In this document: positions 1 to 9,100 of the stretch, piece after piece
How the letters are laid out: the number at the start of each line of letters is the position of its first letter
How positions within the stretch are numbered: position 1 is the first letter of the stretch
Source: Paenibacillus ihumii
GTDB lineage: Bacteria; Bacillota; Bacilli; Paenibacillales; Paenibacillaceae
Length of the DNA: 64,000 bases
Assembly (NCBI RefSeq): GCF_001403875.1
Contig: NZ_LN884299.1
Coordinates: 310,001-374,000 of the forward strand
Reading direction: 5' to 3'
Made by a program: the position numbers and the translations under genes
The notes under the pieces: model-generated
The model's input: only the letters and a program-made list of their open reading frames with translations
The model's database searches: none
What the model was told of the DNA's origin: nothing

Positions 1-823
1 ATAAGCCAAAGTAGCCGAGATACTGATTGATCGGACCGAACTCGCCGTTAAACATGTTTCTCATCACCAGCAGTGAAATCAGCTGCGGAATCGCGTACGG
101 AAGAATCAGGATCGTTCTCCAGAACCCTTTGAAGCGAATGCCCTTCTGATTAATCAGTAGCGCGACGAGCAGGCCTCCGAAATAAGTCGTCACCGTGGAC
201 AAAACGGCCCAGATGACCGTCCACGTTAGTACCCCGTAGAAGGTATGGCTCCAGGTTTTGAGTGCGAGCAGGTTTTTGAACGTTTCAAAGCCGACCCAAT
301 CGACCAGCTTGCCCGGAGGCACGTGGTTCGGCGCTGAATAGTTGGTAAAGGCGATCATCACCATGAAAATAATCGGCATAATCGTAAAGAATAATATTCC
401 CATGGCGGGAATGCTCAGGAACGCCTGCGCAAATTTATAATCGAGAACATAACGAACCGATTGCTTGAAGTTGTGGACCGGTTTGCCCTCGTCGCGCTGC
501 GCGCCTATTTTTCCCGCATCCCGTATATTAATGTAATAAGCGATCAAGAACACGATGAGATAGATAAGCGTGATCAAGCTTTGAATTAAAATAAAGATGG
601 AATGGTCATACTCTCCGGGCTGCAAGTTCGCGGAGGTCCGCGGATTCTCGCCTAGCGTGACGATTCCCCAAAGCGCATATCTCAGATTCAGGATAAAATA
701 AATCACAGATGCGGCTTCAAACGCGATCAGCAGCGCACCCTTTACGTATTGCCTGTTATAGATCTGGCCGAGGCCCATCAAGAGTGACGACAGTATTGTT
801 GCCCGTGTTCGGTGTCGGCTCAT
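1..823 (-). CDS. malF: Maltodextrin ABC transporter permease, MalF family (partial)
   Basis: Membrane subunit of a maltose/maltodextrin ABC importer; it forms the channel with MalG (not in the window) and receives ligand from MalE. Only the first 274 codons are present; the C-terminal part with the EAA loop lies beyond position 1. ATG at 823 follows AAGGAGG by a few bases. The N-terminus carries the GLGQIYNRQYVKGA segment common in Firmicute MalF proteins, with hydrophobic spans near residues 28-48, 77-99, 136-159, 196-224 and 234-254. It lies downstream of malE on the same strand with an 83-bp gap holding a strong stem-loop, so co-transcription is likely. Family assignment is by recognition of the sequence and the malE context. 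Confidence 0.88.
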   Translation of the reverse strand, partial: MSRHRTRATILSSLLMGLGQIYNRQYVKGALLIAFEAASVIYFILNLRYALWGIVTLGENPRTSANLQPGEYDHSIFILIQSLITLIYLIVFLIAYYINIRDAGKIGAQRDEGKPVHNFKQSVRYVLDYKFAQAFLSIPAMGILFFTIMPIIFMVMIAFTNYSAPNHVPPGKLVDWVGFETFKNLLALKTWSHTFYGVLTWTVIWAVLSTVTTYFGGLLVALLINQKGIRFKGFWRTILILPYAIPQLISLLVMRNMFNGEFGPINQYLGYFGL

Positions 824-862
824 TTCTCCTCCTTCTCCTCTCCCTTGATCATCAAAGGAATT

Positions 863-885
863 ACCCGCCGCAGGTTGCGGCGGGT
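863..885 (-). promoter_or_regulatory. malE-malF intergenic stem-loop
   Basis: Perfect 10-bp inverted repeat ACCCGCCGCA / TGCGGCGGGT with a 3-nt loop, just after the malE stop codon and before malF. There is no U-tract, so it is more likely an RNA 3'-end stabiliser or partial terminator that keeps malE expression above malF than a full terminator. The function is inferred. Confidence 0.7.
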
Positions 886-906
886 GATCCCGCTAAGGCC
901 GAAAAA

Positions 907-2244
907 TTACTCCGCAGCCAGTCCGTTGTTCAAATCCTTGATTTGTGTAATGGCTTTTTCCATTGCCGTCTTAGGATCGGTTTTGTTATCCCAAATGTCA
1001 GCCAAAGCTGCGTTGACAGGCGCCCACACGTTTCCGATTTCCGGAATTGAAGGCATCGGCTCCGAATTTTTGGCCTGCTCGGCAAAGCCGGATACGATCG
1101 GATCGTTCTTGATTTGGTCGGCCTCCAGCGCTTCGAGGTTCGTAGGCACCGAGCCGATCTTCTCATTCAGCAGCAATTGCGCTTCCTTGGTCGTAGCAAA
1201 TTGGGCATACAATTTCGCGGCATTCGGATATTTCGCAAAAGAGCTTACCGTGTAAATTTTAATGCCGGAGAAAGTAATAGCCGTCTTTCCGTTAACCGCA
1301 GGGATCGGGGCAATCGCCAGATTGTCGCCGAGAGCTTCCTTGTAGCCAGCAACCTCCCACGGTCCATTTATGTCCATTGCTACATCTCCTGCACCGAACA
1401 AGCCGCGTTTGATATCCGGGTTAATGTCCCCGCTCTTGACCGGCAGAATTTCAGCCAGGCTTTGATATACCTTCATGCTCTCAGCTACGCCTTCCTTGGC
1501 GAGGCCGATATCATCCTTGTTTGTACCGTTGTCTCCGAAAAGATATCCGCCGCCGCTAGCAATAAACGGATAGTTGAAGTACATATTGCCCGTCTCCCAC
1601 ATCAGGGCGTATTTTTTCTTGGACTTATCCGTAAACGTCTTGCCGAATTCGATTAATTCCTCAAAGGACTTGGGCGGCTCCGGAACGAGCGATTTGTTGT
1701 AGAACAAAGCGGTCGTCTCAGCCGCTCTCGGGTAGCCGTACAGCGTTCCATCATATGTAGCGCCGATGATTGAAGCCTCGGTATTGTTCTTCTTCGTCTC
1801 CTCCGCAAAGACGTCATTCTCCAGAATTAATCCCGATGTAGCTGCATTCCCCAGTTGATCATGCGGAATAATGACCACGTCTGCGCCTAATCCGGAAGGT
1901 CCGTCCGTCGTTAACTTGCCCACTTGATCGGTAGCGGCTACTTCTTCAATCTTCACCTTAACGCCGTACTTCTCCTCAAACTGTCTGGCGATCTCCTCGG
2001 TAAAGGCAACCTCTTCTCTGCTCTCCCACACCAGAAGCTCTGCTCCCTCCTCTGGCACCAGCTCTCCATCCTGCACCGCTGCATTATTCCCCTTATTGCT
2101 ATCCGCTGCATTTGACGGCGCAGGAGTATTCACGTTATTCCCCCCGCCGCTATTGCCCTTTGTTCCGCAGGCGGTCATGGATGCGGCCAAGGTCAGTGCT
2201 GCGGCCAGTATCAGCGCTTTTCTAAATGGTTTTTTGAACTTCAT
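907..2244 (-). CDS. malE: Maltodextrin-binding lipoprotein, MalE/MdxE family
   Basis: Extracellular solute-binding protein (family 1) that captures maltodextrins for the MalF/MalG channel. 445 aa. A lipoprotein signal peptide (KKPFRKALILAAALTLAAS) ends in an MTAC lipobox with the lipidated Cys at residue 26. A Gly/Asn/Ala-rich spacer follows, then a binding-protein fold with motifs such as LLVWESREE, GPWEVAGY and APIPAVNGK. An AGGAGGGG ribosome site lies 7 bases before the ATG. It leads the malE-malF unit and is divergent from neopullulanase. Upstream are a cre-like site and a LacI-type operator, fitting induction by maltodextrin and carbon catabolite control. Substrate specificity is inferred from the surrounding amylolytic genes. 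Confidence 0.92.
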   Translation of the reverse strand: MKFKKPFRKALILAAALTLAASMTACGTKGNSGGGNNVNTPAPSNAADSNKGNNAAVQDGELVPEEGAELLVWESREEVAFTEEIARQFEEKYGVKVKIEEVAATDQVGKLTTDGPSGLGADVVIIPHDQLGNAATSGLILENDVFAEETKKNNTEASIIGATYDGTLYGYPRAAETTALFYNKSLVPEPPKSFEELIEFGKTFTDKSKKKYALMWETGNMYFNYPFIASGGGYLFGDNGTNKDDIGLAKEGVAESMKVYQSLAEILPVKSGDINPDIKRGLFGAGDVAMDINGPWEVAGYKEALGDNLAIAPIPAVNGKTAITFSGIKIYTVSSFAKYPNAAKLYAQFATTKEAQLLLNEKIGSVPTNLEALEADQIKNDPIVSGFAEQAKNSEPMPSIPEIGNVWAPVNAALADIWDNKTDPKTAMEKAITQIKDLNNGLAAE

Positions 2245-2372
2245 AAAGCTAACCCCTCCTAAGAAAAATTATTACGCTTACAAATGCGGAAAATGCGCAA
2301 ACGATTTCAAAAAGTTCGCTGGTCATGTCTTTCTGATATGTATATTTTGAAATCTCAACCATATTCCTGATT

Positions 2373-2386
2373 GGAAAGCGCTTTAT
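2373..2386. promoter_or_regulatory. cre-like site upstream of malE
   Basis: GGAAAGCGCTTTAT matches the CcpA cre core (TGAAAGCGCTTTCA) at 11 of 14 positions by eye. It lies about 130 bp before the malE start, suggesting catabolite repression. Binding is not shown. Confidence 0.5.
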
Positions 2387-2420
2387 CCTCGCCCACATCA
2401 TACAATACAATAAATCCTTT

Positions 2421-2438
2421 GTAAAAACGTTTGCACAT
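2421..2438. promoter_or_regulatory. LacI/MalR-type operator upstream of malE
   Basis: GTAAAAACGTTTGCACAT contains the core GCAAACGTTT (minus strand) that recurs before the amylopullulanase, malR and pgmB genes. The central CG and LacI-family half-sites make it a candidate operator for the regulator at 15820-16851. Confidence 0.6.
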
Positions 2439-2665
2439 AGCATTTATCCCATATTACTTTGTGTTTATTCCATAAATCTCATTAATTCTCTCTTTTTCGC
2501 ACAATACCTCGTGTTTTTCGGAATTGTTTGGGGTAAAGTTTGCTTTGCAGTAGTTCACAGCAGCTACAAAACCAGATATAATGCGGTATATTCAGCCCTT
2601 CTTGGTTAATCAAATCTATTAGCCGCGTCTTACCCGCGTCAAAATTTCAGGTGTTTTTTTATGAC

Positions 2666-2694
2666 TTGTGCAATGGTTTGAACAATGCTATAAT
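2666..2694 (+). promoter_or_regulatory. Sigma-A promoter for neopullulanase
   Basis: TTGTGC, 17-bp spacer, TATAAT. This places transcription start near 2701, giving a leader of about 265 nt before the neopullulanase ATG at 2968. The rest of the 2245-2967 gap holds the malE control sites and the leader hairpin listed separately; nothing else was recognised there. Confidence 0.6.
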
Positions 2695-2765
2695 CCATCC
2701 ATGAATGCGGTTAATTCATTGCTGACGCTGCATTTCAACCATACAAACTGAAGGCGCTGTTCTCT

Positions 2766-2813
2766 AAAGGGTACATCCTCGGCTGCTGAATTTAGCCTTG
2801 GTGTGCCTTTTTT
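2766..2813 (+). terminator. Terminator-like hairpin in the neopullulanase leader
   Basis: A stem of 12 pairs (three G-U) joins 2766-2777 to 2800-2811, with a 4-bp inner stem GGCT/AGCC, and is followed directly by a run of T. It lies between the predicted promoter at 2666-2694 and the coding start at 2968. It could be an attenuator or the end of a short RNA of about 110 nt. No known riboswitch or T-box motif was recognised. Confidence 0.55.
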
Positions 2814-2967
2814 AGCTAGCCGCCCTCTGTCTTTCCCCGCGGATTGCCAGCGGATAAGAGAATCACTCGTTTGGAGTATAGAATTACCGTGTTTCGATCC
2901 ATACTTAACCCATTAATTACGCGCGGGTTCTGTGCTCATATCACTCAATGTTTAGGAGGAATCATTC

Positions 2968-4713
2968 ATGCTACTCGAAGCTGTCTACCACCGTCCCAAA
3001 CTGAACTGGTCCTATGCCTACGACCGGGAGACGATCCATCTTCGCCTGCGGGCCAAAAAAGATGACCTTACCCATGTTTATGCCTATACCGGCGACAAAT
3101 ACATATGGGATCAGAGCAAGGAATTAATTCCGATGTCCAAAATGGCCTCCGACGAGCTGTTCGACTATTGGGCGTGCACCGTCAAGCCGCCCTACCGCCG
3201 CTTGAAATACGGATTCCTGCTGCAAAAGGGCGAGGAGCAAGTCTGGATGACGGAAAGCGAATTTTCCAAGGAACGCCCGGCCGTCCCGGACCGGCTGTTT
3301 GACTATCCTTATATCAATCCGGCGGATGTGTTCAGCGTGCCGGAATGGGTTAAAGATGCGGTATTCTACCAGATCTTCCCGGAGCGCTTCGCCAAGGGCG
3401 ACCCGAGCCTGGACCCGGAGAACGTCCTGCCTTGGGGCGGCAAGCCGGAGCGGCATAACTTTTTTGGCGGGGATCTGCAAGGGGTCATCGATCATCTCGA
3501 CCATTTGAGTGAGCTGGGGATTAACGCGATTTATTTCACGCCTATTTTTGAGGCTACCACCAATCATAAATACGATACGGCCGATTATATGAAGGTCGAT
3601 CCGCATTTCGGGGATACGGAGACGCTGAAGAAGCTGGTCAAGGCATGTCATGAACGCGGTATTCGCGTCCTGCTGGATGCAGTCTTCAACCATTCGGGCA
3701 AAACGTTCGCCCCCTTCGTCGACGTCCTGGAAAAAGGCGAGAAGTCCCGCTACAAGGACTGGTTCGTCGTCCATGAATTCCCGCTGCAGGTCAAGGACGG
3801 AGTGCCGACCTATGATACGTTTTCTTTTGAGCCGCATATGCCCAAGCTGAACACGGAGAACCCCGAGGTCAAGGAATACTTGCTGAAGGTTGCTGAATAT
3901 TGGATCAAAGAGGCTGGAATCGACGGCTGGCGCCTGGATGTCGCCAACGAGGTTGACCATCAGTTCTGGCGGGATTTCCGGAAGGTTGTGAAAAAAGCCA
4001 ACCCGGATGCTTACATTCTGGGCGAAATCTGGCATGAATCGTCCGGCTGGCTGCAGGGCGACCAATTCGACGCGGTGATGAACTATCCGTTCACCGAGGC
4101 TGTGCTGGATTTCATCGTCCGCCGTTCCCTCGACTCGGCAGGATATGCGAATGCGATCGGCAAACAGCTGTCCCGCTATCCGCAGCAGGCAAGCGAGGTG
4201 GCCTTCAACCTGCTGGACAGCCACGACACGCCGCGCCTTCTCACGCTCTGCGAGGGCAACAAGGACCTGATGAAGCTGGCCGCGATTCTTCTGTTCACCT
4301 ACAGCGGCACGCCGTGCATTTACTATGGCGATGAGATCGGCCTTGACGGCGACCAGGATCCCGGCTGCCGCAAATGCATGGAATGGGATCCCGCCAAGCA
4401 GGATCTCGATCTGTTCGCCTTCTACCAGAAGCTGATCGCCATTAGGAAGGAGCTGCCTGCGCTCCGTACCGGCTCCATCCACTTCCTCGTGGCGGAGGCA
4501 AAAGGAAGCAAGCTGGCCTATGAGCGCCGCCTGGGCGAGCAATCTGTGCTCGTGCTGCTGAACAACGACAGCACCGGCCAGACGATCCAGGTCGAAGCCG
4601 GCGGCGAGGCCTGGGCAAGCGCGTTCGACGGCCGTGAATGGCCAACGCAGCGCGGCACGCTCTCCGTCAAGCTGCCAGCCTACGGCTATGCCATCTTGAC
4701 GAGAGCGAGATAG
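2968..4713 (+). CDS. nplT: Neopullulanase / cyclomaltodextrinase (GH13_20)
   Basis: Cytoplasmic enzyme hydrolysing cyclodextrins, pullulan fragments and maltodextrins taken up by the ABC importer. 581 aa with no signal peptide, the usual length for the family. An N-terminal CBM34-like domain (about residues 1-120, MLLEAVYHRPKLNWSYAYD) precedes the GH13 barrel. Catalytic residues visible: nucleophile D324 (GWRLDVANE), acid/base E353 (GEIWHES) and stabiliser D420 (LLDSHDTPR); the MPKLNTENPEV segment is typical of GH13_20. ATG follows AGGAGGAATCATTC. Divergent from malE. Neopullulanase, cyclomaltodextrinase and maltogenic amylase cannot be told apart from sequence alone. Confidence 0.93.
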   Translation: MLLEAVYHRPKLNWSYAYDRETIHLRLRAKKDDLTHVYAYTGDKYIWDQSKELIPMSKMASDELFDYWACTVKPPYRRLKYGFLLQKGEEQVWMTESEFSKERPAVPDRLFDYPYINPADVFSVPEWVKDAVFYQIFPERFAKGDPSLDPENVLPWGGKPERHNFFGGDLQGVIDHLDHLSELGINAIYFTPIFEATTNHKYDTADYMKVDPHFGDTETLKKLVKACHERGIRVLLDAVFNHSGKTFAPFVDVLEKGEKSRYKDWFVVHEFPLQVKDGVPTYDTFSFEPHMPKLNTENPEVKEYLLKVAEYWIKEAGIDGWRLDVANEVDHQFWRDFRKVVKKANPDAYILGEIWHESSGWLQGDQFDAVMNYPFTEAVLDFIVRRSLDSAGYANAIGKQLSRYPQQASEVAFNLLDSHDTPRLLTLCEGNKDLMKLAAILLFTYSGTPCIYYGDEIGLDGDQDPGCRKCMEWDPAKQDLDLFAFYQKLIAIRKELPALRTGSIHFLVAEAKGSKLAYERRLGEQSVLVLLNNDSTGQTIQVEAGGEAWASAFDGREWPTQRGTLSVKLPAYGYAILTRAR

Positions 4714-4721
4714 GCGCCCGG

Positions 4722-4745
4722 GGCGCTGCCTGTACAGGCAGCGCC
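4722..4745 (+). terminator. Palindrome after neopullulanase, probable terminator
   Basis: A perfect 24-bp palindrome with arms GGCGCTGCCTG / CAGGCAGCGCC around TA, 9 bp after the stop codon. The following T-tract is weak (TTGCTGC), so termination may be incomplete. From 4746 to 4975 I see only GC-rich degenerate sequence with no gene. Confidence 0.6.
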
Positions 4746-4975
4746 TTGCTGCGCTACGGCGCTGGGGCGGGACGCGAGGGCGTTGGTGATTAGCAGGGCA
4801 AGATTGTCCGGCGACAGCAACACTTGCTCCTAGGCCACTATTAACCCGAACTGGCTTACTCTCCAGGGCCACTAGTTGGCGTCGGCTGGACTTGAGGGCA
4901 CCGGGTCAAGTCGACCATGCATGCGCTGGACTAGGGCACGGGCTAACAATACCATTGAAAGGCTAGTGACTGACT

Positions 4976-5160
4976 TAACGGACAGAGAATCCGCTATTTA
5001 CCAAAAACTCGCCATTTTCCGATACTAACGGACTCAGAAGCCCTTATTGGGCTTTTTTCCGTGTCTTTTTCGATGATTTCACCATAATAGCGGAACCAGT
5101 GTCCGTTAGGTCCAAAAAAACTACATTTTAGGCAATATAGCGGATTCTAGGTCCGTTAGA
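4976..5160. repeat. Four-unit palindromic element, type A copy 1
   Basis: Four imperfect copies of a quasi-palindromic unit of about 24 bp (TAACGGACnnnGAATCCGCTATT): two direct (about 4976 and 5025) then two inverted (about 5086 and 5134). Spacing of unit starts is about 49, 61 and 48 bp. No open frame. A second copy with the same layout and length lies at 34463-34647. Confidence 0.85.
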
Positions 5161-5199
5161 AACGTAACGCGTACAACAGTAAGCTCACGTGGAGCAGCA

Positions 5200-6030
5200 T
5201 GCTCAGTAACATTAATCAATCACCAGCCAGCAACTACCGCAGTAACACATCCAGTAGCAACTCCAGCGACATATCTAGTAACATGCGTAGTAGCACGTAC
5301 ATCCATAGGCTCAGCAATATATCATCAGTAACAGGAACAATAACAGACACAATAACACATCCAGTAGCAACTCCAGCGACTTGTCTAGAAACTTGCTAGT
5401 AACACGTACATCAACGGGATCAGTAATATATCATCAGTAACAGGAACAAATACAGACACAGTAACACATCCAGTAGCAACTCCAGCGACAAGTCTAGAAA
5501 CTTGCGTAGTAACACGTACATCAACAGGATCAGTAATATATCATTAGTAACAGGAACAAATACAGACACAGTAACGCATCCAGTAGTAACTCCAGCGACA
5601 GGTCTAGTAACATTCGTAGTAGCACGTACATCAACAGGATCAGCAATATATCATCAGTAACAGGAACAACAACAGACACAATAACACATCCAGTAGCAAC
5701 TCCAGCGACAAGTCTAGAAACTTGCGTAGTAACACGTACATCAACAGGATCAGTAATATATCATTAGTAACAGGAACAAATACAGACCACAGTAACATGT
5801 CTAGAAACTCGCGTAGTAGCACGTACATCCATAGGCTCAGCAATATACCATCAGTAACAGGAACAAATACAGACACAGTAACATATCCAGTAGCAACTCC
5901 AGCAACATGTCCAGTAACACGCGTAGTAACACGTACATCAGCAGGATCAGCAATATGTCATCAGTAACAGGAACAACAACAGGCACAGTAACATATCCAG
6001 CAGCAACTCCAGTAACATCTACAAACTAGC
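5200..6030. repeat. 110-bp imperfect tandem array
   Basis: The marker AGTAACAGGAACAA recurs at about 5327, 5436, 5546, 5656, 5766, 5853 and 5963, giving a period of about 110 bp with one unit shortened to about 87. Units are built from shorter CAGTAACA / CAGTAGCAACTCCAG-like modules. A period of 110 is not a multiple of 3, and the short open frames inside it change between units, so it is judged non-coding. It fills the gap between the convergent neopullulanase and amylopullulanase genes. Confidence 0.9.
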
Positions 6031-6115
6031 CCACCAAAATATTAGCGGTACTATGCCAATTAGCGCTATCCCAAACTATACACAGCAAGTAACTGATACG
6101 AGTATCCACGTTACT

Positions 6116-6154
6116 AAAAAGACCCTTGAGCAGGACAATCCCGCTCAAGGGTCT
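6116..6154 (-). terminator. Terminator of the amylopullulanase gene
   Basis: Inverted repeat AGACCCTTGAGC / GCTCAAGGGTCT (12 bp) with a U-tract on the minus strand (AAAAA at 6116-6120 on plus), 17 bp after the stop codon. Confidence 0.85.
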
Positions 6155-6170
6155 CTTGTTATGCTGCTGT

Positions 6171-9100
6171 TTAATACTGCAGGAGATTCCAAATAGCTTG
6201 TGCGCTTTCTGCGCGGGTCAACTGATCCTTCGGTGCAAAAAGACCGCTGCCTTTGCCGTTCAGAAGGCCTAAAGCCGCTGCTTCCGACACTGCCTGCTGT
6301 GCCCAAGGAGCAGCACTATCGCCATCCTTAAATGCGGCAGATATTGTTCGAATAGAGTCTGCCTCTATTTTTTGCCCGTCGATAGTGCCATTTGCATCAA
6401 CAGTACCGTTAATTTTCCCAATTCCATCCGGACTGTTCTTGCCATGATCGTCATTCATTACTGTATAGGCTCTAATTAGCATAACAGCCATTTCCTCTCG
6501 GGTAATTGCATCATGGCTGCCAAATGTGCCATCGGTACGCCCTTTTACAATACCAGTTGCACCGGCGGCTGCAACCGCATCAGCATACCACGCTGAGGTA
6601 GGAACGTCACGATAAATCACGCTAGCTGAAAACTCATGCTCTAGCTGTTGCTTCAACAGCGCCTGATTCTCAGCGTGTAATGCCCGGACGAGCATTGCAG
6701 TAAATTCCGCTTTCGTCACGCTTGTTGAAGGTGCAAACGCATCCTCCGATACTCCAATAATAATCTGCCGGGCAGCCAACTGTTTAATCACATCGCTTGC
6801 CCAATGGTTTGAAGGAACGTCACTGAATATTTTGTTATAGCTTACGAGCGCAAGCTTGCCTAATGCGTTCAGCTCCGCTGACAATCCCGCCTCCGAGCGG
6901 GTTGCCCCCTTATACTGAAGCATACCTTCGTCAGTAAAGCGGTATATGCCCAGCATCCCATGCAATTCTCCTATAGCCGCTGCTGCTTCATCTCGAGCTG
7001 CTGCATCTGGTGCTGCTGCATCCATATTAAAGTGTATATACAGAGGGGTAGAATACTTATCGGGAGCCAATGCTTTTCCATCGCCTGCCACAACATACAG
7101 TGCCAGTTCATATACTTTTCCGTGTACCGTCAGGGCTGCTCCTTCCCTCTGTTCTGCCAGCTCTAAAAGCCTCCGTCCTTCCTCATCCGCCAAAGTCCGG
7201 AACGAGAAAACGATTTTGGCGTTCTCCAAAGCCATATAGTCGACATTATCTAGCCCATGGCCTAAATCACCGCTAGATATACTGGCCGGTATGCCCCCGG
7301 ATATGCTGCTCGGTATACCGCTCAATATGCTGCCCGATGCACCACTCGTTAGACCATTCTGGATTATGCTCGCATGGCCATTTGATGTACCTTTCTGGAG
7401 TATGCTCCCATAGTTACTTGATTTACCACCCTGGCTTATGCCCTCATGGCCACCTGATGCACCACCCTGGTTTGTGCCCTCATATCCACCTGATGCACTA
7501 ACCTGGTTTATGCCCCCATGTCCACTCAACGCATCATTCTGCGTGCTGCTCGGGATCAGGCCGATTAGCTGCTTTACCACAGCGGCGGATACATCTAACG
7601 TGAATGACTCCGTCTTAAATCTGAGTCCGTTGTTGCCGTTCAGCGCAGCGGCGTTTGCGGGCAGTTGGATTTTGCTTTTGCCTGGCTCGGCTATGATTGT
7701 GACTAGGCCATTCTCCGCAACCGGGGCTTTTACAATCTGTACATTCGCAGGCTGCCCTATGTCGCCGCTGTCATCGCTTTCATCTCCGCCGTGGTTCGCC
7801 TCAGTACCGCAGCTGGCATCCAAACGGCCATTCCCGCCGACGCTGCTGATACTCCCTCCTGTGCTACTATTTCCTCCAGTGCTACTACTGCCTCCAGTGC
7901 TACTACTTCCTCCAGCACCGCTGCTTCCCCCGGGATTGCCGCTTCCTCCGCCGCCATTATTTTCTCCGCAACCATTGCCTCCCCCACTGCCACTGCCACT
8001 GCCACTGCCGCTGCCACTGCCGCTGCTGCCGCCTGGCGTAGATGGCGAAGAGCCGGAATCCCCGTTTCCAGGCTCCTGCGGTTTCCCTGCACGCGGGGCG
8101 GACAGTACGACGGTTCCGCCTTGATCCTTGCCGGGAATGGTCACGGACACGTTGCCGCCAGCTGAGACCGTGTATTTGCTCTGGCTGTACTCATCCGTCA
8201 GGATCGTTCCCGCGGCAAAAGGCACTTTGAACTCGGCCTCGGCTGCCTCCGCTTTCGTATTCAATCCGACGATCACCGTGTCATCCCCATGCGTCCTGGA
8301 GAAGATGACATACCCGCCAGCGTCTGATCCGCTGAGCTTCGTCCTCGTTCCCTTGGAAAATACCTTCGAATGCTTCGCGCGAATACGCAGCAGCTTCATA
8401 TAGTGATCGTGGATATCCATTGCCTCAGCATCGCGTCTGTCAACTTTATGCCAAGGCATATCATCCCGATTCCCGCTAAACTCGCCTAGATCCATGTCGC
8501 CTGCCGTTCCACCCGATTGCCCCAATTCCTCACCGTAGTAAATTACCGGCTGGCCTTTGCTCGTGATTTGCAGCGCTGCCGCTACCTTCAGCTTGCCGAT
8601 GTCCCCGTCCACATAGTGAGACAGGAATCCACTCTCATCATGGCTGCTTAAAAACTGCCCAAACGTCCTATCGCTCGTCAGCAATCCGTTTCGCAGCTGC
8701 AGGTAAGATTCCACGCTATCGATCTGGCCGTTCACGAAATCCCTGGCTTTCTCCTTAAATTGAAAATCCAATAACGAATCCATCTGTCCATTCCCCAAAA
8801 CTCCACCGGTATTGCCCGGAGATGCCCCAAAGTACTCGCCGATCAGCTTAAAATCTGGCTTCGCCCTCGTCAGCTCGTTCCTGAAGGCCATCCATGTCGT
8901 CTCATCGACATGCTTCACCGTATCCACGCGGAAGTAATCAATCGTGTCTCCGCGATCGGTACGTGCCTTGTTCAGCCAAGCGACCTGCCATTCAATCAGC
9001 TTATCTCTGACCTCGGCTTCCTCCGTCTTAAAATCCGGCAATCCGGCCAGTTCACCGCGAACCGTGTCCGTTCCGCCATCGCGCAGCATCCCGGCAAATC

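Noticed and set aside
2701..2813. T-box or known riboswitch in the neopullulanase leader.
   Set aside because: No T-box sequence, specifier stem or any known aptamer core was recognised; only the hairpin with a U-run is supported.
3124..4872. A 582-codon open frame on the minus strand across neopullulanase.
   Set aside because: It is fully antisense to a well-conserved GH13 gene with all catalytic residues and shows no recognisable family; it arises from GC-rich codon use.
5199..5967. Short open frames inside the 110-bp array.
   Set aside because: The 110-bp period breaks the frame between units, and no ribosome site or conserved product is visible.
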